A DNA stretch of 64,000 nt from an uncultured Saprospiraceae bacterium (lineage in GTDB: Bacteria > Bacteroidota > Bacteroidia > Chitinophagales > Saprospiraceae). Position 1 is the stretch's first letter, and each line of letters begins with the position of its first letter. Both the position numbers and the translations under genes were made by a program. Of this stretch, positions 1 to 9,213 are shown one piece after another. The notes beneath the pieces are model-generated. The model did not search any database, was not told the DNA's origin, and was given only the letters and a program-made list of their open reading frames with translations. The stretch spans positions 20,432 through 84,431 of the forward strand of contig CALFWZ010000048.1 of the NCBI GenBank assembly GCA_937928405.1, in the 5' to 3' direction.

Positions 1-2
1 CC

Positions 3-140
3 AATCAACCTTTGATTGGTTGGGATGGAACATTTAGAGGCCAGTTTGTGACTTCTGGTGTCTACATCTATGTTATAGACGTAAGCTTTGTCGATGGAGA
101 AAGACAAATATTATCTGGAGATGTAACGGTAGTTCGATAA
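3..140 (+). CDS. C-terminal end of a T9SS type B (gliding-motility-associated) surface protein, partial
   Basis: Only the last 45 codons are in the window, read in frame from base 3 to the TAA at 138-140. The peptide has the ending of the gliding-motility-associated C-terminal domain (CHU_C / type B sorting domain): a GWDGTFRG stretch, then GVYIYVIDV, then a short acidic turn and a final LSGDVTVVR. In this family the domain directs type IX secretion across the outer membrane and attachment to the cell surface. The much larger adhesin at 51334-59397 ends with the same kind of domain. The protein's function cannot be judged because the rest lies upstream of the window. Confidence 0.8.
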   Translation, partial: NQPLIGWDGTFRGQFVTSGVYIYVIDVSFVDGERQILSGDVTVVR

Positions 141-197
141 AAGATCTTTTTGTCCTCTGCTAAAAATAATTTTTTAGAGAGATTCCCAACTCAACTT

Positions 198-1754
198 TTA
201 TTTTCCATTCTTCCTTAAACTCGTCAATCGAGAAACCACCAAAATTGTTACCAATCCACTCAACATAGCTACGGTTCGAAATGGAAATAAAACCACTCCT
301 TTTTCGATCATAGGATAGGGTAAGAAAATAGGAATTCCCAAGGTAACATCTCCTCCTCCAAATCTCAGTATTGCTGCTACTATAAAACCAGCAATAGCAC
401 CTATTCTATTTGCCTTAGGATCAAAGAGCGCACAAACCAAGGCAGGGAATAACAAACAATAAACAAAGTCACTGCACAAAAACCAAAGCTCGTAGACACT
501 ACCTACTCGTAAGGCAATCAGGGTGGCAGCTACGCCGATGATTCCAATAATTTTTTTGATGATTTTTGCTAGTCCTGCACTGGAAATTCCTGGTTTAAAC
601 AACGGTCGGTAAATATTCCAGCCAGACATAGAAGACGCAGACAAAATAGAAGAGTCTACAGAGGACATCACTGCCGCTGCAATAGCGCCCAATCCGACCG
701 TGGCGACTAATGGCGAGCAGAGATAGCGGATAACATGGGGTAGGGTAGAAGCTGCATCGGGTGGTGGCATCAGTCCAGCGGCGGTCCAGTCAAAAGTAGC
801 ACCAATCATTCCAATGATGATGGACGGAACTGCAGCCAACAAACAGATAAAGCCAGCAAAAATAGATAACCACATGGCGGTCCTTTCGTCTTTGGCAGAC
901 AATACGCGTTGAAAATAAACTTGCCAGGGAATACCACCAAAAATCAAGAGCAGTGCGTAATCCCACCAATTCCAAAAATAACTACCCAAGGCAGCTCGAG
1001 AAGGAATAAGCGTAGCCGTAGCACCAAATTTGATTTGGTAACTCTGCCATAATTGGCCTAAGTCTCCTACCGCTGTAAGAGAAGAAGGAACAACGATTAA
1101 TAAACCAAAAAATAATAATAGCAGTTGTAATACATCCGTAATCGCCACTGCCCAAAGGCCACCAAGCATGGTATAACCAATGGCTACCAGGGCAGAAAGA
1201 ATGATCGCGGTAGTATTGTCGATACCTAAGACCGTGGCGAAGGTCGTTCCTAGGGCAGTTAAGATAGCAGCTGTCCAAAATAATTCTCCGGTTAGTGCTG
1301 GTAGAAAAAAGAGTGGAACGGAACTTTGACCAAATTTTTCTCGGATGGGATCGAGCATGGTGCGATAACGTCCTCGACGCATTTTGCGGGCGAAAAATAA
1401 ACCACCAATAATTAGACTAAGCGCATATCCCCAAGGAGCTTGTACCCAAAGTAATCCGCTACTTGCCGTGGCCTCGGCGGTGCCATTGATAAACCCACCT
1501 CCGATCCAAGTAGCACTCATCGTAAACATAGCGATGTAAAGGGGAATCGATCTTCCAGCCAGTAGTACTTCTTCTGCGTTGTTGGTTTTACGAAAACGGG
1601 TGGCAAAATGACCAAAGTAAAAGATAAACCCATAAAAGATCATCATAGCAAAAAAGCCGGGCCAGGCTACCTCATAATCTGCAAGGAAATACAAATAGAA
1701 GGCCGTCACGAAAAAAATAGTAAACAGATAAACTAACGGGTGTTTGAAATTCAA
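198..1754 (-). CDS. Sodium:solute symporter, high-affinity choline transporter (CHT1)-like
   Basis: A 518-residue integral membrane protein of the SSS family, with roughly 13 hydrophobic segments. It resembles animal CHT1 strikingly in order and wording of its motifs: ATWIGGGFINGTAEA near residue 82, then an LDPIREKFG loop, GGIPWQVYFQRVLSA in the middle, and AAVMSSVDSSILSASSM further on. CHT1 proteins couple sodium entry to choline uptake. The gene faces away from the thymidylate kinase cluster. About 3 kb away in that cluster lies a phosphatidylcholine synthase, which needs free choline, so choline import is a good inference. Other SSS substrates (proline, other solutes) cannot be excluded by sequence alone. 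Confidence 0.85.
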   Translation of the reverse strand: MNFKHPLVYLFTIFFVTAFYLYFLADYEVAWPGFFAMMIFYGFIFYFGHFATRFRKTNNAEEVLLAGRSIPLYIAMFTMSATWIGGGFINGTAEATASSGLLWVQAPWGYALSLIIGGLFFARKMRRGRYRTMLDPIREKFGQSSVPLFFLPALTGELFWTAAILTALGTTFATVLGIDNTTAIILSALVAIGYTMLGGLWAVAITDVLQLLLLFFGLLIVVPSSLTAVGDLGQLWQSYQIKFGATATLIPSRAALGSYFWNWWDYALLLIFGGIPWQVYFQRVLSAKDERTAMWLSIFAGFICLLAAVPSIIIGMIGATFDWTAAGLMPPPDAASTLPHVIRYLCSPLVATVGLGAIAAAVMSSVDSSILSASSMSGWNIYRPLFKPGISSAGLAKIIKKIIGIIGVAATLIALRVGSVYELWFLCSDFVYCLLFPALVCALFDPKANRIGAIAGFIVAAILRFGGGDVTLGIPIFLPYPMIEKGVVLFPFRTVAMLSGLVTILVVSRLTSLRKNGK

Positions 1755-1843
1755 AAGTATAATAGGGTTTTGTCTATGTTGTATTGGGCGGTAAGATAAC
1801 TAAGTACTTGGACAATATGGTATCGAATTTATCGCTAAGGGGC

Positions 1844-1878
1844 TTTTTTCGGTACTCTTTCCAAAAACCTTATCTTTG
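1844..1878 (+). promoter_or_regulatory. Candidate Bacteroidota-type promoter for tmk
   Basis: TATCTTTG at 1871-1878 matches the Bacteroidota -7 pattern TAnnTTTG. A T-rich stretch at 1844-1849 lies about 20 bases upstream, where the TTTG-like -33 element is expected, but it is not an exact TTTG. The tmk start codon follows 36 bases after the -7 box. This sits in the 159-base gap between the divergent symporter and tmk genes. Confidence 0.45.
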
Positions 1879-1913
1879 CGAAGCCGAAAGGCGAATAATT
1901 AAATAGTATAATA

Positions 1914-2597
1914 ATGGATAATTTTTTTGTGATTGAAGGGTTGGATGGCTCCGGGAAATCAACGCAGTTGGAATTACTGCGTCAGTATTTGCGAAACCAG
2001 GAACAACCCTTTCAGGATATTCACTTTCCAAAACTAAATCAGGGGCGTTTTGGGGACATGATTGCGCAATATTTAAGAGGAGAATTTGGTGGACTCAATG
2101 AAGTCCATCCTCAATTAGTGGCATTATTATTTGCGGCAGATCGCCACGAACATGCAGAAACGCTGCAAAACTGGTTAAATGACGGTCAGATATTGATCGC
2201 TGATCGCTATGTAAACAGCAATATTGCCTTTCAATGTGCAAAATTGACCGATGGATCGGAGAAAAAGGCCTTAAGGGAATGGATTTTGAATATAGAATAT
2301 AATTATTACAAAATTCCCCGTCCAGTGGTGTCTTTGTATCTCGATGTTCCCTTTAAAGCAGTAAAGAAATCATTGACCAAAGAACGAGCAGGGGAAGATC
2401 GTGATTATTTAAAGGGAAAGCAAGATATTCACGAGGCAGATTTAAGCTTTCAAGAGAAGGTGCGTATGGAATATTTGACAATGGTAGAAAATCAGGCAGA
2501 TTTCCATCTAATTTCCTGTACAGACGAGCAAGGCGAGTTTTTGCCGCCAGATAAAATACATCACAAGATTCTTGAATTTTTGGGTCTAAAGAATTAA
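1914..2597 (+). CDS. tmk: Thymidylate kinase (dTMP kinase)
   Basis: Phosphorylates dTMP to dTDP with ATP in the cytoplasm, the step before dTTP. The 227-residue protein opens with a P-loop, IEGLDGSGKST (residues 7-17), and carries the nucleotide-kinase DRY motif at residues 97-99 followed by VNSNIAFQ. A charged lid-like region, RAGEDRDYLKG, lies around residues 158-168. The length is slightly above the usual 205-215 residues and the lid is somewhat divergent, but all key motifs are present. It leads a same-strand series with the acyltransferase, methyltransferase and Pcs genes, though a 256-base gap follows it. Confidence 0.9.
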   Translation: MDNFFVIEGLDGSGKSTQLELLRQYLRNQEQPFQDIHFPKLNQGRFGDMIAQYLRGEFGGLNEVHPQLVALLFAADRHEHAETLQNWLNDGQILIADRYVNSNIAFQCAKLTDGSEKKALREWILNIEYNYYKIPRPVVSLYLDVPFKAVKKSLTKERAGEDRDYLKGKQDIHEADLSFQEKVRMEYLTMVENQADFHLISCTDEQGEFLPPDKIHHKILEFLGLKN

Positions 2598-2853
2598 CTT
2601 TACCAAGATATATCCGAGATATTTTTAATGTTATCGTTAAATTATTTCCTTTGGCCCCTTAACAGACAAAACGAAGCTGTTGCTTTTTCCTTTGTCAATG
2701 TAGCAATCTTACCTAAAGCCATTTCCCCGATTACTAAAAACTTTATGCTTCTATTGAGTAAGGTTAACGGGAAATTAACAACTTGGAGAAATAGAAATGT
2801 AGAATTTTACAAAACTTTTTCTCCCAATCTACAAAGTTACAATTAAACGCTTA

Positions 2854-3483
2854 ATGAATAAATTTAGCCATTTTTTGCGCAACAGCCCTGGTCTAAAAAA
2901 ATTGGCAAATTTTCTGATTTTTCCAGTCAACGACTACCGTCCGAGATGGTGGGTCAGGACATTTATCAATCCAATTTTTTTCCGTCGGCCCTTCAGCTCT
3001 ATTGTCCGCTGGAGTGCTCGTATGGACTTGCTTCCCAATCACGGTTTTAAGATGGGTAATCGGGCTGTGGTAGAATCTAATGCGGTAGTGAATAATATTG
3101 TGGGGGATGTAGAAATTGGTGAAGACTCGCTGATCGGTATCGGCTCAGTGGTGATCGGGCCCGTAAAAATAGGGCGTGATGTCTTATTAGCTCAAAATGT
3201 GGTTATCTCTGGCCTTAATCACGGTTACAAGGATATCAATCTTTCTATTCGAGAACATAAGGTGACTACCCGAGATATTACTATTTCTGATGATGTATGG
3301 ATTGGTGCCAATGCCGTTATTACCGCTGGTGTAACCATTGGAACGCACTGTATCGTAGGAGGTGGGGCTGTGGTTACTAAAGATGTACCTGACTATTGCA
3401 TTGTATCTGGCAATCCTGCTAAGATTATCAAGCGTATTGATGAGTCCAAACCTATTTCTGATTACACACCTGCATCCAGCTAA
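2854..3483 (+). CDS. Hexapeptide-repeat (left-handed beta-helix) acyltransferase
   Basis: A 209-residue protein. The first ~65 residues are basic and aromatic. From about residue 68 there are hexapeptide-type turns ([IV]-G-x-x-x-[IV] pattern: [20 protein letters not shown], then [18 protein letters not shown], then CIVGGGAVV), ending in the [12 protein letters not shown] tail typical of WcaF/maltose-type O-acetyltransferases. The motif GLNHGY holds a likely catalytic histidine. These enzymes move an acetyl or other acyl group from CoA to a sugar or related acceptor; the acceptor here is unknown. It sits between tmk and a methyltransferase gene, with no glycosyltransferases nearby that would name a polysaccharide pathway. 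Confidence 0.8.
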   Translation: MNKFSHFLRNSPGLKKLANFLIFPVNDYRPRWWVRTFINPIFFRRPFSSIVRWSARMDLLPNHGFKMGNRAVVESNAVVNNIVGDVEIGEDSLIGIGSVVIGPVKIGRDVLLAQNVVISGLNHGYKDINLSIREHKVTTRDITISDDVWIGANAVITAGVTIGTHCIVGGGAVVTKDVPDYCIVSGNPAKIIKRIDESKPISDYTPASS

Positions 3484-3562
3484 TTAATGGTCGTTTAGAG
3501 TACTCTGAACAATACTATCTTGATTCCTGCATTTTTTCCTTATTTTTATCCTCAAAAATTTA

Positions 3563-4744
3563 ATGGCAGATCAGCCTGAATTATTGTATGCAGTCCTAAA
3601 GGAGAGCTGGTCGACAGATCAGTTTATCAGGCTTACCCTATCTAAAATACGCAAAGGGAGCGACGCAGCTACCCGGGTAACCATTCGCCCGGTGGTGATT
3701 AAAGGGAAAGCGCAGCTGTCTTTTGTTTCACAATATCCTACCAAAGACATTACAAAAAACTATTCTTTTGCGGAAGCAGAAAAACGGATCTCCAATTTAC
3801 TAGAAACTGCTTACTTGATTGCCAATCTTTTTACTACAGAAAAACAAATTATCCTTGAGATGCGCCGTAATGGTAAAGCAACTTTGCGGACCCAAGCCAA
3901 TAAAATGACCGATGATTTACCCGCTCGTAGTCATGACCGTAAGAAAAAAGACTGGATTGCAGATAAGCGATTTTTGGTAGAACTAGGCATTTTAAATAGT
4001 AGTGGCAATGTAAAGAAAGATAAAGGAGATAAGTATCGACAGATTAAAAAATTTGTGGAAATTGTAGATGGATTGCTTCGGCAGCAGCCTGCTTTAGCGG
4101 ATAGAGATCCACTTCGGATTGTAGATATGGGAGCGGGTAAAGGGTATCTAACTTTTGCACTTTATGATTATTTTACGCATACGCTAAATCGATCGGTAAA
4201 AATTACGGGTGTAGAGTTACGGAAGGCGTTGATCGAAAAAGGCAATGCTATTGCCAAAGCATTAGATTATAAAGGGCTTCGTTATGAATCTGGTTTTATT
4301 CAGGAGTATGAGCTGCCAGAAACCGATATTCTATTAGCATTACATGCTTGTGATACAGCGACGGATGATGCAATCTATAAAGGAATTAAAGCCAGGGCCG
4401 AACTCATCATTTGTGCGCCCTGTTGTCATAAACAAATCCGTCGAGCGATTACGAAAAGCGAAGACTTGCAACCTATTTTACAACACGGAATTTTGTTGGA
4501 AAGGCAAGCCGAAATCATCACAGACACCATCCGGGCTTTGTTGTTAGAAACCCAAGGATATAAAACCAAAATTTTTGAATTTATATCCACAGAGCATACC
4601 GGAAAAAACTTGATGATTGTTGGTCAAAAACACGAACGACCTGTAAACACCGAAACCTTACTCACCCAGATAGCCTCGATAAAAAAACGGTTCGGAATTG
4701 ATGCGCACTATCTAGAAAAATTGCTTGATTTTAAAGTAAAATAA
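3563..4744 (+). CDS. SAM-dependent methyltransferase, METTL25/RRNAD1-like
   Basis: A 393-residue protein. The N-terminal ~150 residues form a basic domain without a recognised fold name. The C-terminal half is a Rossmann methyltransferase with the SAM loop DMGAGKG at residues 188-194, an acidic strand end VELR about 30 residues later, and LLALHACDTATDDA. The signature CAPCCHKQIRR (residues 284-294) is characteristic of the Methyltransf_32 family, which includes eukaryotic METTL25. The substrate is unknown; RNA or protein are possible. It begins 79 bases after the acyltransferase and is followed 18 bases later by the phosphatidylcholine synthase gene, so it is probably cotranscribed with it. 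Confidence 0.8.
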   Translation: MADQPELLYAVLKESWSTDQFIRLTLSKIRKGSDAATRVTIRPVVIKGKAQLSFVSQYPTKDITKNYSFAEAEKRISNLLETAYLIANLFTTEKQIILEMRRNGKATLRTQANKMTDDLPARSHDRKKKDWIADKRFLVELGILNSSGNVKKDKGDKYRQIKKFVEIVDGLLRQQPALADRDPLRIVDMGAGKGYLTFALYDYFTHTLNRSVKITGVELRKALIEKGNAIAKALDYKGLRYESGFIQEYELPETDILLALHACDTATDDAIYKGIKARAELIICAPCCHKQIRRAITKSEDLQPILQHGILLERQAEIITDTIRALLLETQGYKTKIFEFISTEHTGKNLMIVGQKHERPVNTETLLTQIASIKKRFGIDAHYLEKLLDFKVK

Positions 4745-4762
4745 TTCTGAACGATTACTTAT

Positions 4763-5494
4763 ATGGAAGAAAAGCCAACCAATGCAGCCCCGGAAAATTT
4801 CACGTTGTTTCAAAAAACAATGGCTTGGTGTGTTCACCTGTTTACGGCCAGTGGATTGGTAGCAGGCTTTATGGCTATATTGGCCATCAATGATCTAGCA
4901 TGGCGCGGAGCCATGCTATGGCTGGTCGTTGCGTTAGTGATCGATGGGATTGACGGAACTTTTGCTCGGATTTTTCGCGTCCAAGAAGTCTTGCCCGACA
5001 TGAATGGGAAGACGATGGATTATATCATCGACTTTGCGACGTATGCGATTATTCCCGCCTATTTTTTTCATCAAGCTGGCTTGGTAGAAGATGCTTTTAA
5101 TTTGCCCTGTACCATACTGATTTTGCTGGTTTCAGCTTTGTATTATTCTAAAGAAGGAATGGTTTCGGAAGATTATTACTTTATCGGTTTTCCGGTGATG
5201 TGGAATGTAGTCGTCTTTTATTTATTTTTTGTTTTTGACCTTCCTTCTATTGGAAATATGTTGGCCATCATCTTTTTTGCCATTTTGCATTTTGTTCCGA
5301 TCAAGTTTGTTTATCCCAGTCGAGTAAAACATTTTCGTGGGTTAACCTTAGCAGTCACTACTATTTTGATTATCGATTTTGCAGTTATTCTATGGTATCA
5401 TCCGGAAAAATATTTTTGGTTGTCTTTGATTGCTATTTTGGCGGCGATCTATTATGGTTTGATGGCGATTTATAATACTTGGTTGGAGGATTAA
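4763..5494 (+). CDS. pcs: Phosphatidylcholine synthase (CDP-diacylglycerol-choline O-phosphatidyltransferase)
   Basis: A 243-residue membrane enzyme with about eight hydrophobic segments. The CDP-alcohol phosphotransferase motif runs from D64-G65-x-x-A68-R69 to G82-x3-D86-x3-D90. The spacer between AR and G is 12 residues rather than the usual 8, and this 12-residue form is what I recall for bacterial Pcs enzymes. Length also fits Pcs. The reaction joins choline directly to CDP-diacylglycerol to give phosphatidylcholine in the inner membrane. The CHT1-like symporter at 198-1754 could supply the choline. The alternatives, PS or PGP synthases, usually have the 8-residue spacer. Confidence 0.85.
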   Translation: MEEKPTNAAPENFTLFQKTMAWCVHLFTASGLVAGFMAILAINDLAWRGAMLWLVVALVIDGIDGTFARIFRVQEVLPDMNGKTMDYIIDFATYAIIPAYFFHQAGLVEDAFNLPCTILILLVSALYYSKEGMVSEDYYFIGFPVMWNVVVFYLFFVFDLPSIGNMLAIIFFAILHFVPIKFVYPSRVKHFRGLTLAVTTILIIDFAVILWYHPEKYFWLSLIAILAAIYYGLMAIYNTWLED

Positions 5495-5519
5495 ATTGCA
5501 AGCTTAAAAAATAATAGAA

Positions 5520-6065
5520 ATGAATAGTAGAAAGATTAATTTTTCATTAAGATATTTTTTAATCATAGGCCTATCTTTTTTATCCTTATCGGGCAACTCA
5601 CAAATAGATTTATCCGCTAGGCATAATTTATCGTTTGAAATCTACAATGACTTTTCTTTAAATTACGAGAACTCTATTTTGGTCAGAGAAAAATTTTCAG
5701 TGTTGGGATACGTTGGAGTGGCGAGTAGTTTATTTATGTTCAATAAGTATGATTATAAAACCTTTGGTATTCCTGTAGGCATTAATATGGTATTTGGAAA
5801 ATCAAAAAATCATCTTGAATCTAGTCTTGGTTTTTTTTGGAATAAGACGCTTCAGCAAGGTAGGGATAGACCATTGCAAAAGAATTATTATCAATTAAAA
5901 TTAGGTTACCGCTATCAGAAATTAAAAGACCATAATTTTATTTTTAAAGCTGGACTCACCTTATCAATGGAAGGTAAGAATGAGGTGCCACGAGATATTA
6001 TCTACTCTGGAATTCTTGAAAAATTATTTCTCGGTCCTTATATAGGCTTTGGATATGGTTTTTGA
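5520..6065 (+). CDS. Small exported protein, probable outer-membrane beta-barrel
   Basis: 181 residues, not recognised as a named family. The N-terminus (residues 1-28) is a signal peptide: basic start, hydrophobic core FLIIGLSFLSLSG, then NSQ cleavage region. The mature part alternates hydrophobic and polar residues in short strands separated by charged turns and ends in an aromatic strand (IGFGYGF), as outer-membrane barrels do. It starts 25 bases after pcs and may share its transcript. No function can be assigned. Confidence 0.6.
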   Translation: MNSRKINFSLRYFLIIGLSFLSLSGNSQIDLSARHNLSFEIYNDFSLNYENSILVREKFSVLGYVGVASSLFMFNKYDYKTFGIPVGINMVFGKSKNHLESSLGFFWNKTLQQGRDRPLQKNYYQLKLGYRYQKLKDHNFIFKAGLTLSMEGKNEVPRDIIYSGILEKLFLGPYIGFGYGF

Positions 6066-6099
6066 ATGCGGTCAGTTTGTTGAGTTGTCGTTTATAGGG

Positions 6100-6133
6100 G
6101 AGCATATAAATTATTTTAGAATAAAGTCTAATA
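6100..6133. repeat. 34-bp intergenic repeat, copy 1
   Basis: This stretch begins GAGCATATAAATTATTTT and ends with AGAATAAAGTCTAATA. It recurs at 17266-17299 with one difference in 34 bases. It lies between the converging genes ending at 6065 and 6134. Its core, TAGAATAAAGTCTA, appears in several other gaps in this window. Confidence 0.75.
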
Positions 6134-8569
6134 TTACATCCTAATAAAACTCCCTCCAAAAGATTTCCCCGCATCACTTTTCACGATCAAAAAATAAGCT
6201 CCACGAGTTAAGGCACTGACATCCATCGTATTTCTAGTTATTTTTTTTGAAAAAACAAGCTGGCCAATGGTGTTGTAAACCTGAACTTCCGCTCCGCGCT
6301 CTAAGGGCAACCAATCATCAGATCCTTCAAATTTTAAAACTGAATTTGTTGGATTAGGAAAAATCTTTAAAGGTCTTAAGGGCGGTTCTACGATCGAAGT
6401 CCACACGATGGAATCAACCAATTCGACCCAAAGTTGTGGGCCTATTTGCCAAAGAAGATCGGGGTTTCCATCACTATTAATATCTTCCATACCTTGTAAA
6501 TAACGATCTTGTAAAACTTGCACTTCCCAAGGATTTGTGGTTTCTGCTAAGACCAAAAAAGTACTATCATTACGGCTATTTTGAAAATCTGCTGGACTAT
6601 ATAATAGGTCGGGCAAACCATCTAGATTATAGTCTAGGGAATAAGCTGTCCGGGTGTTAAAGGATAAATTTGCGTTACCCATAACCGTACTGCCCGTTCC
6701 ATCTGGATCTATTTTTAGCAAATTTCCATTAGAGGTATAAATGTAAGGGGAATCATCATCTAAGCTTTTTGCCACCCTGCCTGATACCGTGTGGGTGGAA
6801 TCGAGTTGGCCTTGCCCATCATTCATATAAATCCGGGTCGAGTTAATAGAGATAAAAGAAATGGCTAAATCAGGCAGACCATCTGCATTGGGATCAATAA
6901 TATTCCAGACTTCCGATCTGGCTCCAACGATTTCATTTTCTATAAATTGGGTGCCATCTTGATTTAAGAAAAGGATAAATCGTTCGTTCTCACCTAAACC
7001 ACCAGCTGCCGCAAAATCAACAAACCCATTGTTATCAAAATCACCTACATCAATTTTAAAACAGAGATTCATCGAATCTGCCAAATTAACTGGAGCGGAA
7101 AAAGTGCTATCAACTTGGCCATAGCAAATTTGCAACGGGTTAGCTTCTACCGGTAAGGCATATACTAGATCTAAAATATTGTCATTGTTGAAATCAGCAC
7201 TGGCCATTGCCGTAAAAAACGGAAGCTCTGGTAGATCAAAACCATATGTGGAATATTCTTGAAAACTATCATTATCAAACTCTGCGGCTACCAATTCCAA
7301 ATCACTACTGATGGCTAACTCCCGCTTCCCATCCATATCTGCATCTAGGAAGGTTATGCGGTGATAGTAAGGCGGTTCCAAAATCACCGGAGGAGTAACC
7401 GTAGCTTTGGTTTTTTCAACCCTAAAATCAATTCCATCAAAACTAAAATAGTAAAAGAAAGGTTCTACCACTCCTTGTTCACAGATCACGGTGCCATTTG
7501 GCCAAGAAGGATGGTGGGTAAAAAACATACTGGAAGGGTCGTTGCGTTGTGGAAAGTTAAAAACTTCAAAGGTTTGATTCTGGTTGTTTTTGCAAAAGTA
7601 AACAGTATCATAGGTAAAGGCGATTAAATCATCATAGCCATCTTTATTTAGATCGTACGGTATAATACTGCTTTCGTTAAATTGGGGCGTTGGTAAAGAT
7701 AGTTCGAAAATAGCTGCTTCATCCGCACTCATTAAATTAGATTTTATTCTAAAAGAAAGCGGGGTTCCGTTTATCGTATTGCCGATAAGGTCCAGTATTC
7801 CATCGCCATCAAAGTCACCAAAGTTTCGGGGCGTAACAAACTCTCGAGTCTCGTAGCTATTAAAAACAAAATCGCCTTCGTTGATATAGATAATATGGAC
7901 AATGGTATCCGATCCGGGAAAAAAATCCACCTGTGCAGAAAAATCCAACATTCCATCTCCATTCAAGTCTCTGATGATGGTTTGAGGATTAGGAACTCCA
8001 GGTAAGTTCGGAGGAATAATCGCATAGGTTTCTCCAGTAGCTCCGTCCATGATCAAGTAATCATCTCCCTGTCGATAGTAGGCGTCGGTAATTTCATCCT
8101 CATTAAATTTTCCAAAATATAAGCTGGTGTTTTCTGGGAAAATCGCTGGAAAACCAATTGGCGTATACTGAATGGTATCTTCCACATTATCAAAAACATA
8201 GATCGTATTAATCCAAGGTTGTTGCGATGCGTCCGTATTTTGCATGGAAAAATCAATATCTCCATCTGAATCTACATCCGTCAATTGACCTCTAGAAAAT
8301 CTTTTGTCTTCTACAAAATTAACTGGTTGCATATTCATATTTAATCGTCCGTCTTCGATTCGAGCATAGCCCACTTGAAAAACACTCCTCGATCCTACCG
8401 CAATATCCGCAATGGAATCTCCATTGAGATCCGCTGCCTGAATGATTCCTCTGCCTACTTCGGTATACGAAGGGTTACCAAAAGTTGCTTGTGAAAAATA
8501 GGTCAGTGGACGATTTTGGGCGAAAAGACAAGTGCTTAAAAGGAGAAGGAGTAGGGGTAGAAATCGCAT
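6134..8569 (-). CDS. Secreted FG-GAP/VCBS-repeat protein with T9SS type A sorting domain
   Basis: 811 residues. A signal peptide (MRFLPLLLLLLSTCLFAQ) is followed by repeated calcium-loop motifs such as DLNGDSIADIAVG, DFDGDGILDLIG, DLNKDGYDDLIAF and DSNGDGNPDL-like forms, the hallmark of FG-GAP/VCBS beta-propeller blades. The last ~80 residues are a type A sorting domain: FPNPTNSVLKFEG, EVQVYNTIGQLVF, then ALTRGAYFLIVKS. The protein is expected to cross the outer membrane by type IX secretion and stay on or leave the surface. FG-GAP proteins often bind other proteins or glycans, but no ligand is evident. It converges with the small barrel gene. Confidence 0.88.
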   Translation of the reverse strand: MRFLPLLLLLLSTCLFAQNRPLTYFSQATFGNPSYTEVGRGIIQAADLNGDSIADIAVGSRSVFQVGYARIEDGRLNMNMQPVNFVEDKRFSRGQLTDVDSDGDIDFSMQNTDASQQPWINTIYVFDNVEDTIQYTPIGFPAIFPENTSLYFGKFNEDEITDAYYRQGDDYLIMDGATGETYAIIPPNLPGVPNPQTIIRDLNGDGMLDFSAQVDFFPGSDTIVHIIYINEGDFVFNSYETREFVTPRNFGDFDGDGILDLIGNTINGTPLSFRIKSNLMSADEAAIFELSLPTPQFNESSIIPYDLNKDGYDDLIAFTYDTVYFCKNNQNQTFEVFNFPQRNDPSSMFFTHHPSWPNGTVICEQGVVEPFFYYFSFDGIDFRVEKTKATVTPPVILEPPYYHRITFLDADMDGKRELAISSDLELVAAEFDNDSFQEYSTYGFDLPELPFFTAMASADFNNDNILDLVYALPVEANPLQICYGQVDSTFSAPVNLADSMNLCFKIDVGDFDNNGFVDFAAAGGLGENERFILFLNQDGTQFIENEIVGARSEVWNIIDPNADGLPDLAISFISINSTRIYMNDGQGQLDSTHTVSGRVAKSLDDDSPYIYTSNGNLLKIDPDGTGSTVMGNANLSFNTRTAYSLDYNLDGLPDLLYSPADFQNSRNDSTFLVLAETTNPWEVQVLQDRYLQGMEDINSDGNPDLLWQIGPQLWVELVDSIVWTSIVEPPLRPLKIFPNPTNSVLKFEGSDDWLPLERGAEVQVYNTIGQLVFSKKITRNTMDVSALTRGAYFLIVKSDAGKSFGGSFIRM

Positions 8570-8895
8570 AGCTAATATTTTTTATAAAGGTAGAAAAATC
8601 TAGGAACTATTGAAGTTGTTTAATAATTTGAAATGAAGCTGAGGAACGGAGATTTGAGTATAACCGTTATGAACAATCCCCCTTAGCCATCACGCCACAA
8701 GCTACAACGAAAAATAAAAGATTTAAAAAAAGCCAAAGAGTTTGTTTACACGTCCCGTGTAGATACAGCTCTACAAGCAAATAATAGAAAAAAGCATACA
8801 AACAAGACGCTGATGGAAGTAAAACATCTTACCCCATTTCCTATCTAGACCTCAGAACAAATCAGTAATCCGCACATTAAAAAATCCGCTCCGAT
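8570..8895. other. Non-coding gap before the recQ repeat
   Basis: No convincing gene on either strand. It includes the likely promoter side of the FG-GAP gene and, at 8744-8766, a 23-base stretch that matches 12495-12517 in all but one position. That stretch is centred on TACACGTCCCGTGTA, a near-palindrome found three times in this window. Confidence 0.5.
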
Positions 8896-9115
8896 AATAC
8901 AACTTACACCTTCCCCTAATCAAAAGAAGTGTTGTTGCTCGATAACACGTCACGTGTATATACGAAAATTTATACAAATATTTCCTATTTAAATTTGGAG
9001 ATCTAAACGATTGGACCTTACCCATTCCTTTCAATATAAGCCATCGCATAATCCACTTTCTCCGGCTCCATTCTACCGTCTAAAGGTTCAACCTCGGAAA
9101 TCGCTCGTTTACATA
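8896..9115 (-). repeat. Direct repeat, distal copy: recQ 3' end remnant plus 3' flank
   Basis: Bases 8896-9083 match 12451-12637 almost gaplessly (one 1-base indel), at roughly 80-85% identity by eye. On the minus strand, 9018-9083 encodes the last 21 codons of RecQ plus a TAA stop; the single amino-acid difference seen is Glu for Gly after DGRM. The remnant continues to about 9115 with KRAISEVE, matching KRLISKTE of the intact gene after an in-frame loss of 22 codons. So this is a displaced or duplicated recQ 3' end, left on the far side of the ABC island. Confidence 0.85.
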
Positions 9116-9169
9116 TTCAGGTGTGGATGTATAAAGAACTATTAATTAGGATACCTTCTTTTTTTGAAG

Positions 9170-9213
9170 CCGATTATAACCGTTATTTAATGGTTGTAAT
9201 CGGTTAGTTTTTT
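9170..9213 (+). terminator. Terminator-like hairpin inside the island edge
   Basis: CCGATTATAACC at 9170-9181 pairs with GGTTGTAATCGG at 9192-9203 (one G-T wobble, 10-base loop), followed by TTAGTTTTTT. No intact gene precedes it, so it may be left over from a lost gene. Confidence 0.5.

Noticed and set aside
2628..2846. 72-codon ORF between tmk and the acyltransferase gene
   Set aside because: No motif, no signal peptide and an untypical composition; the reading looks like chance in AT-rich spacer DNA.
8852..9049. 65-codon minus-strand ORF
   Set aside because: It lies in the recQ remnant but in a frame other than recQ's; the true coding trace here is the recQ tail at 9018-9115.
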